A stretch of DNA of 19,382 nucleotides from a bacterium (GTDB taxonomy: Bacteria > Planctomycetota > J058 > JAJDCP01), in assembly GCA_030428695.1 (NCBI GenBank), contig JAUIEM010000175.1:1-19382 (forward strand), read 5' to 3'. Made by a program: the position numbers and the translations under genes. A model generated the notes under the pieces. That model had not been told where the DNA came from and made no database searches. It saw only the letters and a list, made by a program, of their open reading frames with translations. Below are positions 1-7,168 of this stretch, in pieces (the first letter of the stretch is position 1; the number at the start of each line of letters is the position of its first letter).

Positions 1-1437
1 ATCGGAGCGACCGATGCCCAGGTCACGGTCGGCAACGTCGCCGATGGGCCGGAGCCCGAGATCGTCGTCGCCGCCGGCAGCCACGCCCACCAGGCGCTCG
101 TCGGCTTCCGCCTGGTCCCGGCCCGCCAGGCCCAGCGCATCCCCTACGAGCTGACCCAGGTCTTCGGCCAGACCCTGCCCGTTGGCCTGGTGCTGAAGGC
201 GCCTGTCACCTTGACCAACTTCGACGGAGACGGACGCCTGGAGATCATCGCTCCGCTCAGCTCCGTCGCGGAAGGCGTCGACGCCCGCGTCAGCGCCTAC
301 CGCGTCGTCTCCGGAGAGCTGGCGACGATCTTCCACGCCCCGCTCGTGGGTCGCACCGATCTGTTGTGCGCTCCTTCCGTCGCACACCTGGGGGAGAATC
401 CGCCGAACATCATCGCCGTCGCCCCGGCGAGGGTCTTCGGGCTGACCCGGACGGGCGAGGCGATGGCCGGTTGGGGGCCCTACGGCCAGCCGGCCCGCCT
501 CGGCGGCAGTCCGGGCCGGGTCTCGGTCGCCAAACCGGCCATCGCCGACCTCGACGGCCAGGGGCTACCCGAGGTGGTGGTCGGCGGCGGCGTGTACAGC
601 GCCCAGGGCAGCCAGCTGTAGCCGGTGTTTCAGAATGGGATCCAACGCGACCTCTCGCCCGCCATCGGCGATATCGATGGCGATGGGCTGCTCGACATCG
701 TCGTGGGACAACGCGGCTTGACCGGGTCGGGCACGAACTTCGGCCACGACCTCGGGCAGTCCCATCTGTGGCCGAAACACCATGTCGGTTTCGGGGGGAG
801 TGCTCTGGCTCACGTCGGGAACGGGCCCGGAGACGCGATCTGGACCCCAGCCCACGGCGCACTCTACCGTGCCGACCCAGCGGACGCCGACACGCCGGAC
901 TACAATCCCCATTACATCCTGATCGGCAATGACGTCGGCACCCTCGAGCGTTCGCCCCGGGCCGCCGTTGTCCCGACGATCGGCGACTTCGACGCCGACG
1001 GGCTCGCCGACCTCGCCGTCGGGGTCGACCATCCCCTCTACGGGGGCCAGCTGTTCGTCTACGAGCTGGGGGAGAGCTACCAGGCCGAGACCAGCCCCTG
1101 GCGCATGGCGGGCCACGATCCGCAGCGCACCGGCTGCTACCGGCCGCCGGAGCCGAACCGGCCGCCGGCCCTGACGGCGACCGTGGTCGGCACGGACGTC
1201 CACCTGAGCTGGACGGACGCGAGCGCCGTCGAGACCGGCTACCTTGTCGAACGCAGTCCGACCGGCGAGGCCTTCAGCTTCGTGACGATCGGCACCCTGG
1301 GGGCCGGGGCGACCCAGCTCTACGACAGCCCCGGGAGCGGGACCTGGACCTACCGCGTCAAGGCGCTGCGGGCGCTGCCCGACGGGAGCACCCTGCGCTC
1401 ACAGCCCTCGCCCTTCGCGAGCGCGACGCTGCCCTGA
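1..1437 (+). pseudogene. FG-GAP/VCBS-repeat surface protein with C-terminal FN3-like domain, 5' partial, interrupted by in-frame TAG
   Basis: Frame 1 is open from base 1, so the N-terminus lies outside the window. It reads to TGA at 1435-1437 apart from one TAG at 619-621. Both sides of the stop are the same protein: calcium-loop FG-GAP/VCBS motifs occur before it (TNFDGDGRLEII near 214, ADLDGQGLPEVVVGG near 544) and after it (GDIDGDGLLDIVVG at 667, GDFDADGLADLAVG at 982). Such repeats form a seven-bladed propeller in secreted adhesins and integrin-like proteins. From about 1156 the sequence (NRPPALTATVVG, then VHLSWTD, YLVERS, WTYRVKA) looks like a fibronectin type III domain. The residues around the stop (GSQL-stop-PVFQNG) would read naturally with Trp, so TGG to TAG is the simplest explanation. 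No ribosome-binding site precedes the GTG at 625, so an independent downstream gene is unlikely. It may be a true pseudogene or a sequencing error. Confidence 0.75.
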
Positions 1438-1494
1438 CCGGGGCGATCGCACGGAGTCTCCTCGGCATGCTATCCTGCCCGCCGAGGAGACCCC

Positions 1495-2229
1495 GTGCAG
1501 GATGCGCCCGCGATCCCTTCCAACGAACGGGTGCTCTGGCACGCCCGGGCCGGCTTCGGCGTGTCCGCGGCCGAGCGCAGGCGCCTGCGCCAGCTGACGG
1601 TCGCGCTCTCCTGCGGCCTCGCGCCGTTCTCCCTCGCGCTGATCGGTGCGCTGTTGATGCTGGTCGACTGGACACCGACCAGCGGGCCGATGGTCGCCTT
1701 CGGCATCAGCCTCGCGCTCTACCTGTGCGTGGTCTACGCGGTCCTCTACCTGCGGGCCTGGCTGCGCGCCCCCTTCCCGCTCCTGTTCGGCGCGGCGGTG
1801 CCCGGCGTGCTGGTCGGCGCGGCCTGGGCGCTCGCCCTCGAGGAGGGCGTCGGCAACGCCTTCGCGCTGCTCGCGCAGCCCTGGCTGTGGATCGCGGCGG
1901 CGGTCTCCGTCGTCTGCGGCTGCGCGGTGTTCTTCCGCGCGGTCGAGCGCACGAAGACCCACTACACGATCACCGACCGGGCGGCCTACGCCTGCGTCGG
2001 CGTCGGCCCGGAGGCCCGGCGCCTGTGGCGGGTGCCGGTCGCGCGGGGTTGGCGGACGCTGCGGGCGATCCAGGCGCCGGGGGACGGGCGGGGGCACATC
2101 GCGATCGGCACCGGCCCGTACCGGCGGCTGATCATGCACGTCGAGGAACCGCGCCGGGCGCTCGTCAGCATCCGGGAGGCGCTGGGGCAGCCTGCCGACA
2201 CCAGCGTGCCCGATAGGGCAGAGGGGTAG
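1495..2229 (+). CDS. Four-helix membrane protein with C-terminal bacterial PH-like domain
   Basis: This is a 244-residue protein. The GTG start at 1495 is chosen because GAGGAGA (1484-1490) sits four bases upstream. Residues 10-18 (NERVLWHAR) resemble the short motif that opens many bacterial PH-domain membrane proteins. Four hydrophobic segments follow at about 34-57, 66-87, 95-115 and 129-147. From about 154 (HYTITDRAAY, then RRLWRVPVARG, then GHIAIGTG and a final helix to about 232) the tail has the strand pattern of a bPH domain as in YdbS/YdbT-type proteins. Family members are inner-membrane proteins of largely unknown role, some linked to envelope stress or lipid sensing. The next gene begins 144 bases downstream, so this is probably a single-gene unit. 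The PH assignment rests on pattern recognition only. Confidence 0.8.
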   Translation: MQDAPAIPSNERVLWHARAGFGVSAAERRRLRQLTVALSCGLAPFSLALIGALLMLVDWTPTSGPMVAFGISLALYLCVVYAVLYLRAWLRAPFPLLFGAAVPGVLVGAAWALALEEGVGNAFALLAQPWLWIAAAVSVVCGCAVFFRAVERTKTHYTITDRAAYACVGVGPEARRLWRVPVARGWRTLRAIQAPGDGRGHIAIGTGPYRRLIMHVEEPRRALVSIREALGQPADTSVPDRAEG

Positions 2230-2373
2230 ACCGCGGCGGCCGGGTTCCATCGGGAGCGGACGGTGGAAGCGGGAAGAGCGGCCGGCACGGTCCTTGTTAC
2301 TGATACCGATGCCGATTCCGATCCGACTCCGAGCTTCCGAAGGGAGCGTGACCCGACCCCAAGGAGATGCCCG
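2230..2373 (+). other. Intergenic region with hexamer repeat and leader of the secreted protein gene
   Basis: This 144-base gap contains a degenerate CCGATN hexamer array (see 2300-2329) and, at its 3' end, AAGGAG (2361-2366) seven bases before the ATG of the next gene. I see no convincing -35/-10 pair and no hairpin with a T-run. Confidence 0.5.
2300..2329 (+). repeat. Degenerate CCGATN hexanucleotide tandem array
   Basis: Successive units read CTGATA, CCGATG, CCGATT, CCGATC, then a decaying CGACTC unit. Read as protein, either strand gives alternating dipeptides (Asp-X one way, Ile-Gly the other), typical of short hexamer repeats. It lies between genes, about 45-75 bases upstream of the start at 2374. 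It is very short, and its role, if any, is unknown. Confidence 0.5.
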
Positions 2374-3231
2374 ATGAAGCTGCACTGGCTCCTCTTCCTC
2401 TTGTCGAGCCCCTGGCTCCTCGCCGAGGAGCCCCCGCCCCTGCGCGTGATGTTCCAGACCGCGCATCCCTACACCGACGCGGAGTCCCCCGCGGCCCTGG
2501 AGGCGGCCTCGGCGACGCTGGCCCAGAAGCTCGGCGAAGCCTCCCGCCTCGAGCTCTTCGCCTGCCGCGACGACGAGCGGGGTCGCGCGGACTGGTTCCT
2601 CCATGTCTGGTGCGCGGCGCGGACGGACGGTCTCCGCCTCGAGGCGCGGTTGTTGCGCCTGCCGCAGGGGAACCTGGTCGCGCGCTTCCAGATCGACGCG
2701 GAAGGCGAACCCCTCGCCGCGGACTTCACTCCGGACGCCGACTGGAGCGCCGCGATGGAAGAGGACTGCGCCGCGCTGGCCGCCGCCCTCGACGCGCTGC
2801 CAGCCCCCGAGCCGAGGAGCGGGCGGCGGGTCGTGCTCTTCCCCGGCGCCGTGCCCCCCGATGTCCAGAACGCGGCGCCCGCGCTGGCCGCCTTGCTCGA
2901 GAGCGCGCTGGTCGGAGCCTGCGAGGCTGCGCTGCTCGCCCGGACGGATCTCGTCGTCACCATCCCGCGGGAGGTCCGCCGGCACCTGACCGCCGAGGTC
3001 CTCGACGAGCTCGATCACGGCAAGCTGGTCGGCGCGGAGGTTGTGATGGACGTCAGCGTGCGCACGGACCGGGACGACCCGGGCGCGCTGACTCTCGACC
3101 TCAAGCTGGTCGGCATGGCCGACGGGCGCACCCAGCGCCGCGCCCAGGGCCCGCTGCCGATCGACACCGACGCGGACGGGCTCGACGCCTGCCTTCGCCC
3201 TCTGGTCGACGCCCTGTTCACGACCGATTGA
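2374..3231 (+). CDS. Secreted protein with two CsgG/LpoB-like halves
   Basis: This is a 285-residue protein. The ATG at 2374 is preferred over upstream in-frame codons because AAGGAG (2361-2366) is seven bases upstream and the product then begins with a good signal peptide (MKLHWLLFLLSSPWLLA, cleavage after A17). No lipobox cysteine is present. The mature protein seems to contain two repeats of one layout. Residues about 23-145 have RVMFQTA, a helix (ALEAASATLAQKL), then strands DWFLHVWC and LRLEARLLRLP. Residues about 152-285 have RVVLFPGAV, a helix (PALAALLESAL), then AEVVMDVSV and LTLDLKLVGM. Strand-helix-strands ending in a two-strand readout of 'X-type activity or variant' is the layout seen in CsgG, FlgO, LpoB and TolB N-terminal domains of periplasmic or outer-membrane proteins. 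The resemblance is by eye; no specific function is claimed. Confidence 0.8.
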   Translation: MKLHWLLFLLSSPWLLAEEPPPLRVMFQTAHPYTDAESPAALEAASATLAQKLGEASRLELFACRDDERGRADWFLHVWCAARTDGLRLEARLLRLPQGNLVARFQIDAEGEPLAADFTPDADWSAAMEEDCAALAAALDALPAPEPRSGRRVVLFPGAVPPDVQNAAPALAALLESALVGACEAALLARTDLVVTIPREVRRHLTAEVLDELDHGKLVGAEVVMDVSVRTDRDDPGALTLDLKLVGMADGRTQRRAQGPLPIDTDADGLDACLRPLVDALFTTD

Positions 3232-3275
3232 GGATCCCCCTCGCGCGCCCTGCAGGCCCCGCTCCGGCGCTCCCC

Positions 3276-3304
3276 TTGCTCCCCGACAACAGAGCCGCTA
3301 GGCT
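3276..3304 (+). promoter_or_regulatory. Candidate sigma-70-type promoter for the minor-pilin operon
   Basis: TTGCTC (3276-3281) and TAGGCT (3299-3304) are separated by exactly 17 bases. They lie in the 97-base gap before the first pilin gene, giving a predicted transcript start near 3311 and a leader of about 18 bases. GGAG (3320-3323) then precedes the ATG at 3329. This is the best -35/-10 pair I found in the window, although both boxes are imperfect. Confidence 0.45.
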
Positions 3305-3328
3305 TGGCCCATCAGGGATGGAGCGAGG

Positions 3329-3799
3329 ATGCGCGCGATGCGACGGAGCCTGACCCTTTTCGAGATCGCCATCGGCCTGGTGGTCCTGCTCGTCCTCCTG
3401 TTCGGGTACCTGTCCGCGACGCACTCGAGCATCAACCTCAGCGAGCGCAGCCGCCAGCACGACCTCGCCTGCGCGACCGCGCGCTCCACCCTCGAGCGGC
3501 TGCGGAGCGTCTCGCCGGACGCGGCGGCCGCAGCCTTCAACGGCCAGGACGTGCCGATCGAGGCCCTGCGCGACGGCCGGCTGCGGGTGCGGATGCTCAG
3601 CGAGGCCGACGCCGGCATCGCCCTCGGCACGGCCCTCGACCTCGACGGGGACGGGGTCGTCTCCGAGACGGCTCCGCCCCACGTCGGCATGCGCATCCAC
3701 TGCGCCGAGATCCGCGTGACCTGGACCGGGCTGCTCGGCGAGCCCCAGGAGCTCCACCAGCTCGCCCTGCTCTACCCTCGCGTCGGGGAGGACCTGTGA
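3329..3799 (+). CDS. PilV/GspI-like minor pseudopilin
   Basis: This is a 156-residue type IV pilin-like protein. The start at 3329 follows GGAG by five bases. The N-terminus MRAMRRSLTLFEIAIGLVV has a basic leader, then S7|LTLFE. Glu is therefore at +5 of the mature protein, as PilD-processed pilins require, but the residue before the cut is Ser instead of the usual Gly. A hydrophobic helix (about 8-30) follows, then a small soluble domain. Residues 104-113 (DLDGDGVVSE) form an EF-hand/dockerin-type calcium loop. It is the first gene of a tight operon with PilW-like and PilX-like genes, so it probably belongs to the tip or priming complex of a type IV pilus or type II secretion pseudopilus. 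The assembly ATPase and platform genes are not in the window. Confidence 0.88.
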   Translation: MRAMRRSLTLFEIAIGLVVLLVLLFGYLSATHSSINLSERSRQHDLACATARSTLERLRSVSPDAAAAAFNGQDVPIEALRDGRLRVRMLSEADAGIALGTALDLDGDGVVSETAPPHVGMRIHCAEIRVTWTGLLGEPQELHQLALLYPRVGEDL

Positions 3800-4404
3800 T
3801 GCGCCGCGCCTACTCCCTGCTCGAGGTCGTGGTCGCGGGCGCGGTGCTGTCGATCGTGCTCGGCGTCGCGGCGACGACGATCCTGTCGGGCGGCGACGAG
3901 ACCCGCCGCCTGGTGCAGCACGCCGAGCTGAGCCGCAAGGTCGGCCAGACCCGCGACCGCATCGCCCACCTCGTGCGCTTCGCCGACTCCGACTCCTGCT
4001 TCGTGCAGGGCGACCAGCTGGTGTTCCGGGAGACGCTGATCGGCATCGGCACCGGCACCGCGGGGCTCTCCACACGCCAGCGGCTCGGCTTCGCGTACAC
4101 CAGCGACGACCCGGACAACGGCCTCGACGACGACGGCGACGGCCTGATCGACGAGGGCAGCCTGTTCCACGTCGGCGACGACGGCGTGTTGTCCACGCTG
4201 ATCGCGAACGTGCTCGAGGGCTCCTTCCGCGTCGAGCTGCCGACCCCGACCGAGGAGCTGATCATCGTCCGCTTCCAGGTCGGTGCCCGCGCCCGCGCCG
4301 GCGCCGGCAGCTTCGACCGCCGCCCCGACGCGCTCGGGGTCTATCCGCGCCAGGACGGCTTCCTGGTGATCAGCGCCGAGGAGCGCATCCGCCCCCGCAA
4401 CTGA
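3799..4404 (+). CDS. PilW/GspJ-like minor pseudopilin
   Basis: This is a 201-residue protein. The ATG at 3799 shares one base with the preceding stop (TGATG) and has GGGGAG (3785-3790) eight bases upstream, so translation is probably coupled. The N-terminus MRRAYSLLEVVVAGAVLSIVLG is a short prepilin leader ending in A4|YSLLE. Glu is at mature +5, again with a non-Gly residue before the cut. The hydrophobic helix covers about 7-27. Residues 110-119 (DDDGDGLIDE) form a second DxDGDG calcium loop. The end (QDGFLVISAEERIRPRN) is the strand-rich tail common in PilW/GspJ-like proteins. Size and gene order (V-like, W-like, X-like) support a minor-pilin role. Confidence 0.88.
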   Translation: MRRAYSLLEVVVAGAVLSIVLGVAATTILSGGDETRRLVQHAELSRKVGQTRDRIAHLVRFADSDSCFVQGDQLVFRETLIGIGTGTAGLSTRQRLGFAYTSDDPDNGLDDDGDGLIDEGSLFHVGDDGVLSTLIANVLEGSFRVELPTPTEELIIVRFQVGARARAGAGSFDRRPDALGVYPRQDGFLVISAEERIRPRN

Positions 4405-4413
4405 GGAGTCACG

Positions 4414-5799
4414 ATGTCCGGCACAAAGGGGAGACGCGGCTCGGCCCTGGTGATGGGCGCCCTGCTCGCCGTCGTCGTCGCCGCCCTGACCGTCTCGCTG
4501 CTCGGCTCCACCATCGCCCACCAGCGCGGTGTCGAGGGCAACCTCGCGATCGTCCGCGCCCGCGAGGCCGCCGAGAGCGCGCTCGCCTTGCGGGTGCTCG
4601 AGCTGCAGGCCGGCGACGCGACGACGGTCAACCGCACCTACAGCTTCCCCCACGGAGCGCGGGCGGCGGTGGTCCTGTACAGCTACAGTCCGAGCGCGCT
4701 CGGCCTCGAGATCGACGGCCGCGCCGGCCAGGCGCGCACGCAGCTGTTCGCGCTGCTGCGCGGGGGAGAGCAGGCGCTCGCGCCGCGGTCGATCTCCCGG
4801 GGGAACCTGTTCCTCGCCAACCACGTGAGCTTCAGCAACAACAACGTCGCCTTCATCCCCTTCGATAGCCGCCTCGGCCTGCCTTCGAGCAGCAACACCT
4901 CTGGCCGGGCGAAGGTCTTCGCGAACAAGACGGTCACGATGACCAACCAGACCGTGTTCAACGGCACGGTGGTCGCGGGCCAATCGATCTCCCTCGAGAA
5001 CAACTCGGTGATCGCGGACACCGCGCGCTCGCCGAGCGTGGTGACGAAGAACCACTCGACCGTCGGCGTCGTGAACAACGCGCCGCCCCCCACGATCGCG
5101 CTGCCGAGCTACGACGCCCTGATCGACGGGAAGCTCGCGGCCGCGAAGGCGATCGCCACCGAGCGCGGCAACGTCACGATCCCGAACAAGGGAGAGCTGC
5201 GGGTCGGCCCGAACCAGGTCGTGCGCTTCGGCAACGTCGACACCGGGAACCAGGGGACGCTGCGCATCGACGGGCCGGCGACGGTGATCTTCAACAACCT
5301 CGTGGTCAACAACAACTCCGACATCCGGATCAGCGGCGACGTCGAGCTGATCTTCGAGGGCAGCGCCGGGTTGAGCCTGCGCAACCAGGCGGTCTTCGTG
5401 ATGCCCGACCGGGGCGACGGCTACACCGACGCGAGGGTCACGATCTACTCGAAGGGCAACCAGGTCTGGGAGAACAACGGGAACGCGGGCGGTGTGCCGG
5501 CCAAGCCGTCGAACTTCCAGGTCTACATGTACTCGAACAACCTGCTCTTCGAGTTCCGCAACCAGAGCTACTTCTACGGCAGCATCCTCAACCCCGGGGG
5601 GCGCCTCGAGCTGAAGAACAACACGCGCTTCTACGGCTTCGCGATGGCCGACCGCATCACGCTGCAGAACCAGTCCCGCCTGTACTACGACGTCGCCCTC
5701 GACGCCGAGCTGCTCGAGGACGGCGGCTCCGGCGGCGGCACGACCGCGCCGGATCCGGCCGCCTGGCGGGTCGAGAAGGTCGCGGACGGGGAGCTGTAG
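4414..5799 (+). CDS. PilX-like pilus assembly protein with Asn-rich beta-solenoid domain
   Basis: This is a 461-residue protein. GAGGAG (4403-4408) overlaps the previous stop and lies five bases before the ATG. The N-terminus (RRGSALVMGALLAVVV, then AREAAESALALRVLEL) matches the PilX N-terminal family: cleavage after G9, a helix at about 11-33, and no Glu at +5, which is normal for PilX and GspK. From about residue 125 to 440 the chain is a long series of short strands rich in Asn (SFSNNNVAF, TMTNQTVFNG, SLENNSV, VIFNNLVVNNNS, SLRNQAVF, ELKNNTRFYGF, TLQNQSRLYYD). This suggests a right-handed beta-solenoid with an Asn ladder. Similar C-terminal regions occur in PilX-type proteins of environmental bacteria. 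A Gly/Ser-rich linker (GGSGGGT) precedes the tail. It probably forms an exposed tip or adhesive element. Confidence 0.85.
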   Translation: MSGTKGRRGSALVMGALLAVVVAALTVSLLGSTIAHQRGVEGNLAIVRAREAAESALALRVLELQAGDATTVNRTYSFPHGARAAVVLYSYSPSALGLEIDGRAGQARTQLFALLRGGEQALAPRSISRGNLFLANHVSFSNNNVAFIPFDSRLGLPSSSNTSGRAKVFANKTVTMTNQTVFNGTVVAGQSISLENNSVIADTARSPSVVTKNHSTVGVVNNAPPPTIALPSYDALIDGKLAAAKAIATERGNVTIPNKGELRVGPNQVVRFGNVDTGNQGTLRIDGPATVIFNNLVVNNNSDIRISGDVELIFEGSAGLSLRNQAVFVMPDRGDGYTDARVTIYSKGNQVWENNGNAGGVPAKPSNFQVYMYSNNLLFEFRNQSYFYGSILNPGGRLELKNNTRFYGFAMADRITLQNQSRLYYDVALDAELLEDGGSGGGTTAPDPAAWRVEKVADGEL

Positions 5800-5800
5800 G

Positions 5801-7129
5801 ATGCGCCACGCCCTCGCCCTGTTGCTCCTCAGCCTCTGCGCCTCGGCCCAGGAGGACGCGCTGCGCGCGCTGCTGACGCGCCACGGCGTGTCGGAAGCGC
5901 TCATCCTCGGCGATGGCGTGGCGATGCTGCTGGAGGCGCGGCCCGAGGCCGAGCCCGAGCTGGTCCTCCTGATTCCGCGGCTGTCGGCCGACGTCCTCGC
6001 CAAGATCGCCCCCGCGTGCGGCGAGCAAGGCCGCGGCATCGAGCTGTGCAGCGCGCTGCTCGCGGCCTCGCTGCGCCGCGGGGAAGGGGAGCTCTTCGCG
6101 CGCAGCCAGCTGCTCCTCGCCGCCCGGACCCTCGCCCACCGCCAGGCGGATGCGGAGGACTGGAGCGCGCAGGTTCCCTGGCTGTTCAACCGGCCCCACG
6201 CCGAGCAGGGGCTCCTCGGCGAGACGGTGGCGGCGAGCGGCGGGGCGGTCGCCCGGGCCTACCTGCTGCAGGCGATCGAGCAGACCGAGCACGAGCTGGT
6301 CGGCCGCATGCTCCCCCGCCTGCCCTTGCCCGCCGTCGACAGCGTGCTGCTCGAGCCCCTCGCCCGGGTCATCCGCGAGGCCGGCTACGCCCCCGAGACC
6401 CGCGCCGCCGCCGCCGGCCGCCTCGCCGCCCTCGGCACCGCCGCCCTGCCGGCGCTGGTGCGCTGCTTCAGCGAGCTCGACGCCCTGCCCGCCTCGCCGG
6501 AGCGCGACACGGTCCACGCCGCCGTGCACCGCAGCCTGGTCCAGGCCTTCGGCGCCGATCTCGGCCCGACCCCCAAGCGCTGGAAGCGGCTCGCGGCGAA
6601 CCCCCGCGGTGCCCCGGCGCCGGTCCAGCTGATGCTGCCGGCGCGCACCCCTCCGTGGCTCTGGTCGCTGCTGGTGTGCGGGGCCTTCGCGCTGCTGACC
6701 GGCGTCGTGATGGTGCTGCGCCCGGAGTCGATCCTGCCCTTCCTGCTCGCCCCCATCCCGACCGTCGCCCTGGTCATCACCTGGTGGGAGGCCCTGACCG
6801 ACGCGGCCCGGGTCTGGTCCGCGGGCCTGCCTACCGTCGGCCTGCTCGTCGCGAGCGTCGTCGTCGGCCTCGAGCTCGGCGTGCTGCTCCTGCGCAAGCC
6901 CTGGCTGGCCGGCCGCAAGCCGCGTCCGCGGGGCGAGGCCGAGAAGCCGACCCCGGACAGCGAGCTCGGCGAGGCCGTGCACGCCCTCGGCCGCCTGGTC
7001 GAGGAGGAGGAAGCGGCGGAGGCGGCGGCCGCGCAGGCGGAGGCGGACAAGGCCGCCGAGCCGCAGGAGGAGGTCGCCGAGGCCGTCGACGAGCTCCGCC
7101 GCTCGCTCGAGGACCGGGAGGGGGAGTGA
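5801..7129 (+). CDS. Signal-peptide, HEAT-like, three-TM protein with acidic coiled-coil tail
   Basis: This is a 442-residue protein whose ATG lies one base after the preceding stop, with GGGGAG (5788-5793) seven bases upstream, so it is the fourth gene of the pilin operon. MRHALALLLLSLCASAQ is a signal peptide. Residues about 20-260 are helical with Ala/Leu-rich pairs such as TRAAAAGRLAALGTAALPALV, which suggest HEAT-like repeats. Three membrane helices lie at about 286-307, 312-331 and 342-366. The last about 60 residues are Glu/Ala-rich and probably form a coiled coil (EEEEAAEAAAAQAEADKAAE). This layout puts the repeat domain outside the membrane and the acidic tail on the opposite or same side, depending on helix topology. 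Its position suggests a pilus-associated scaffold, but I do not recognise the family. Confidence 0.8.
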   Translation: MRHALALLLLSLCASAQEDALRALLTRHGVSEALILGDGVAMLLEARPEAEPELVLLIPRLSADVLAKIAPACGEQGRGIELCSALLAASLRRGEGELFARSQLLLAARTLAHRQADAEDWSAQVPWLFNRPHAEQGLLGETVAASGGAVARAYLLQAIEQTEHELVGRMLPRLPLPAVDSVLLEPLARVIREAGYAPETRAAAAGRLAALGTAALPALVRCFSELDALPASPERDTVHAAVHRSLVQAFGADLGPTPKRWKRLAANPRGAPAPVQLMLPARTPPWLWSLLVCGAFALLTGVVMVLRPESILPFLLAPIPTVALVITWWEALTDAARVWSAGLPTVGLLVASVVVGLELGVLLLRKPWLAGRKPRPRGEAEKPTPDSELGEAVHALGRLVEEEEAAEAAAAQAEADKAAEPQEEVAEAVDELRRSLEDREGE

Positions 7130-7168
7130 GCGCCGCGGCGGGCGCGAGGTTGAGCCCAGCACCACTCC

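Noticed and set aside
3772..6189. 805-residue minus-strand open frame opposite the pilin operon
   Set aside because: Low-complexity Arg/Ala/Val-rich sequence antisense to clear pilin genes; typical of high-GC shadow frames.
7130..7168. GCGCC/GGCGC hairpin between convergent genes as a terminator
   Set aside because: Only a 5-bp stem and no T-run on either strand.
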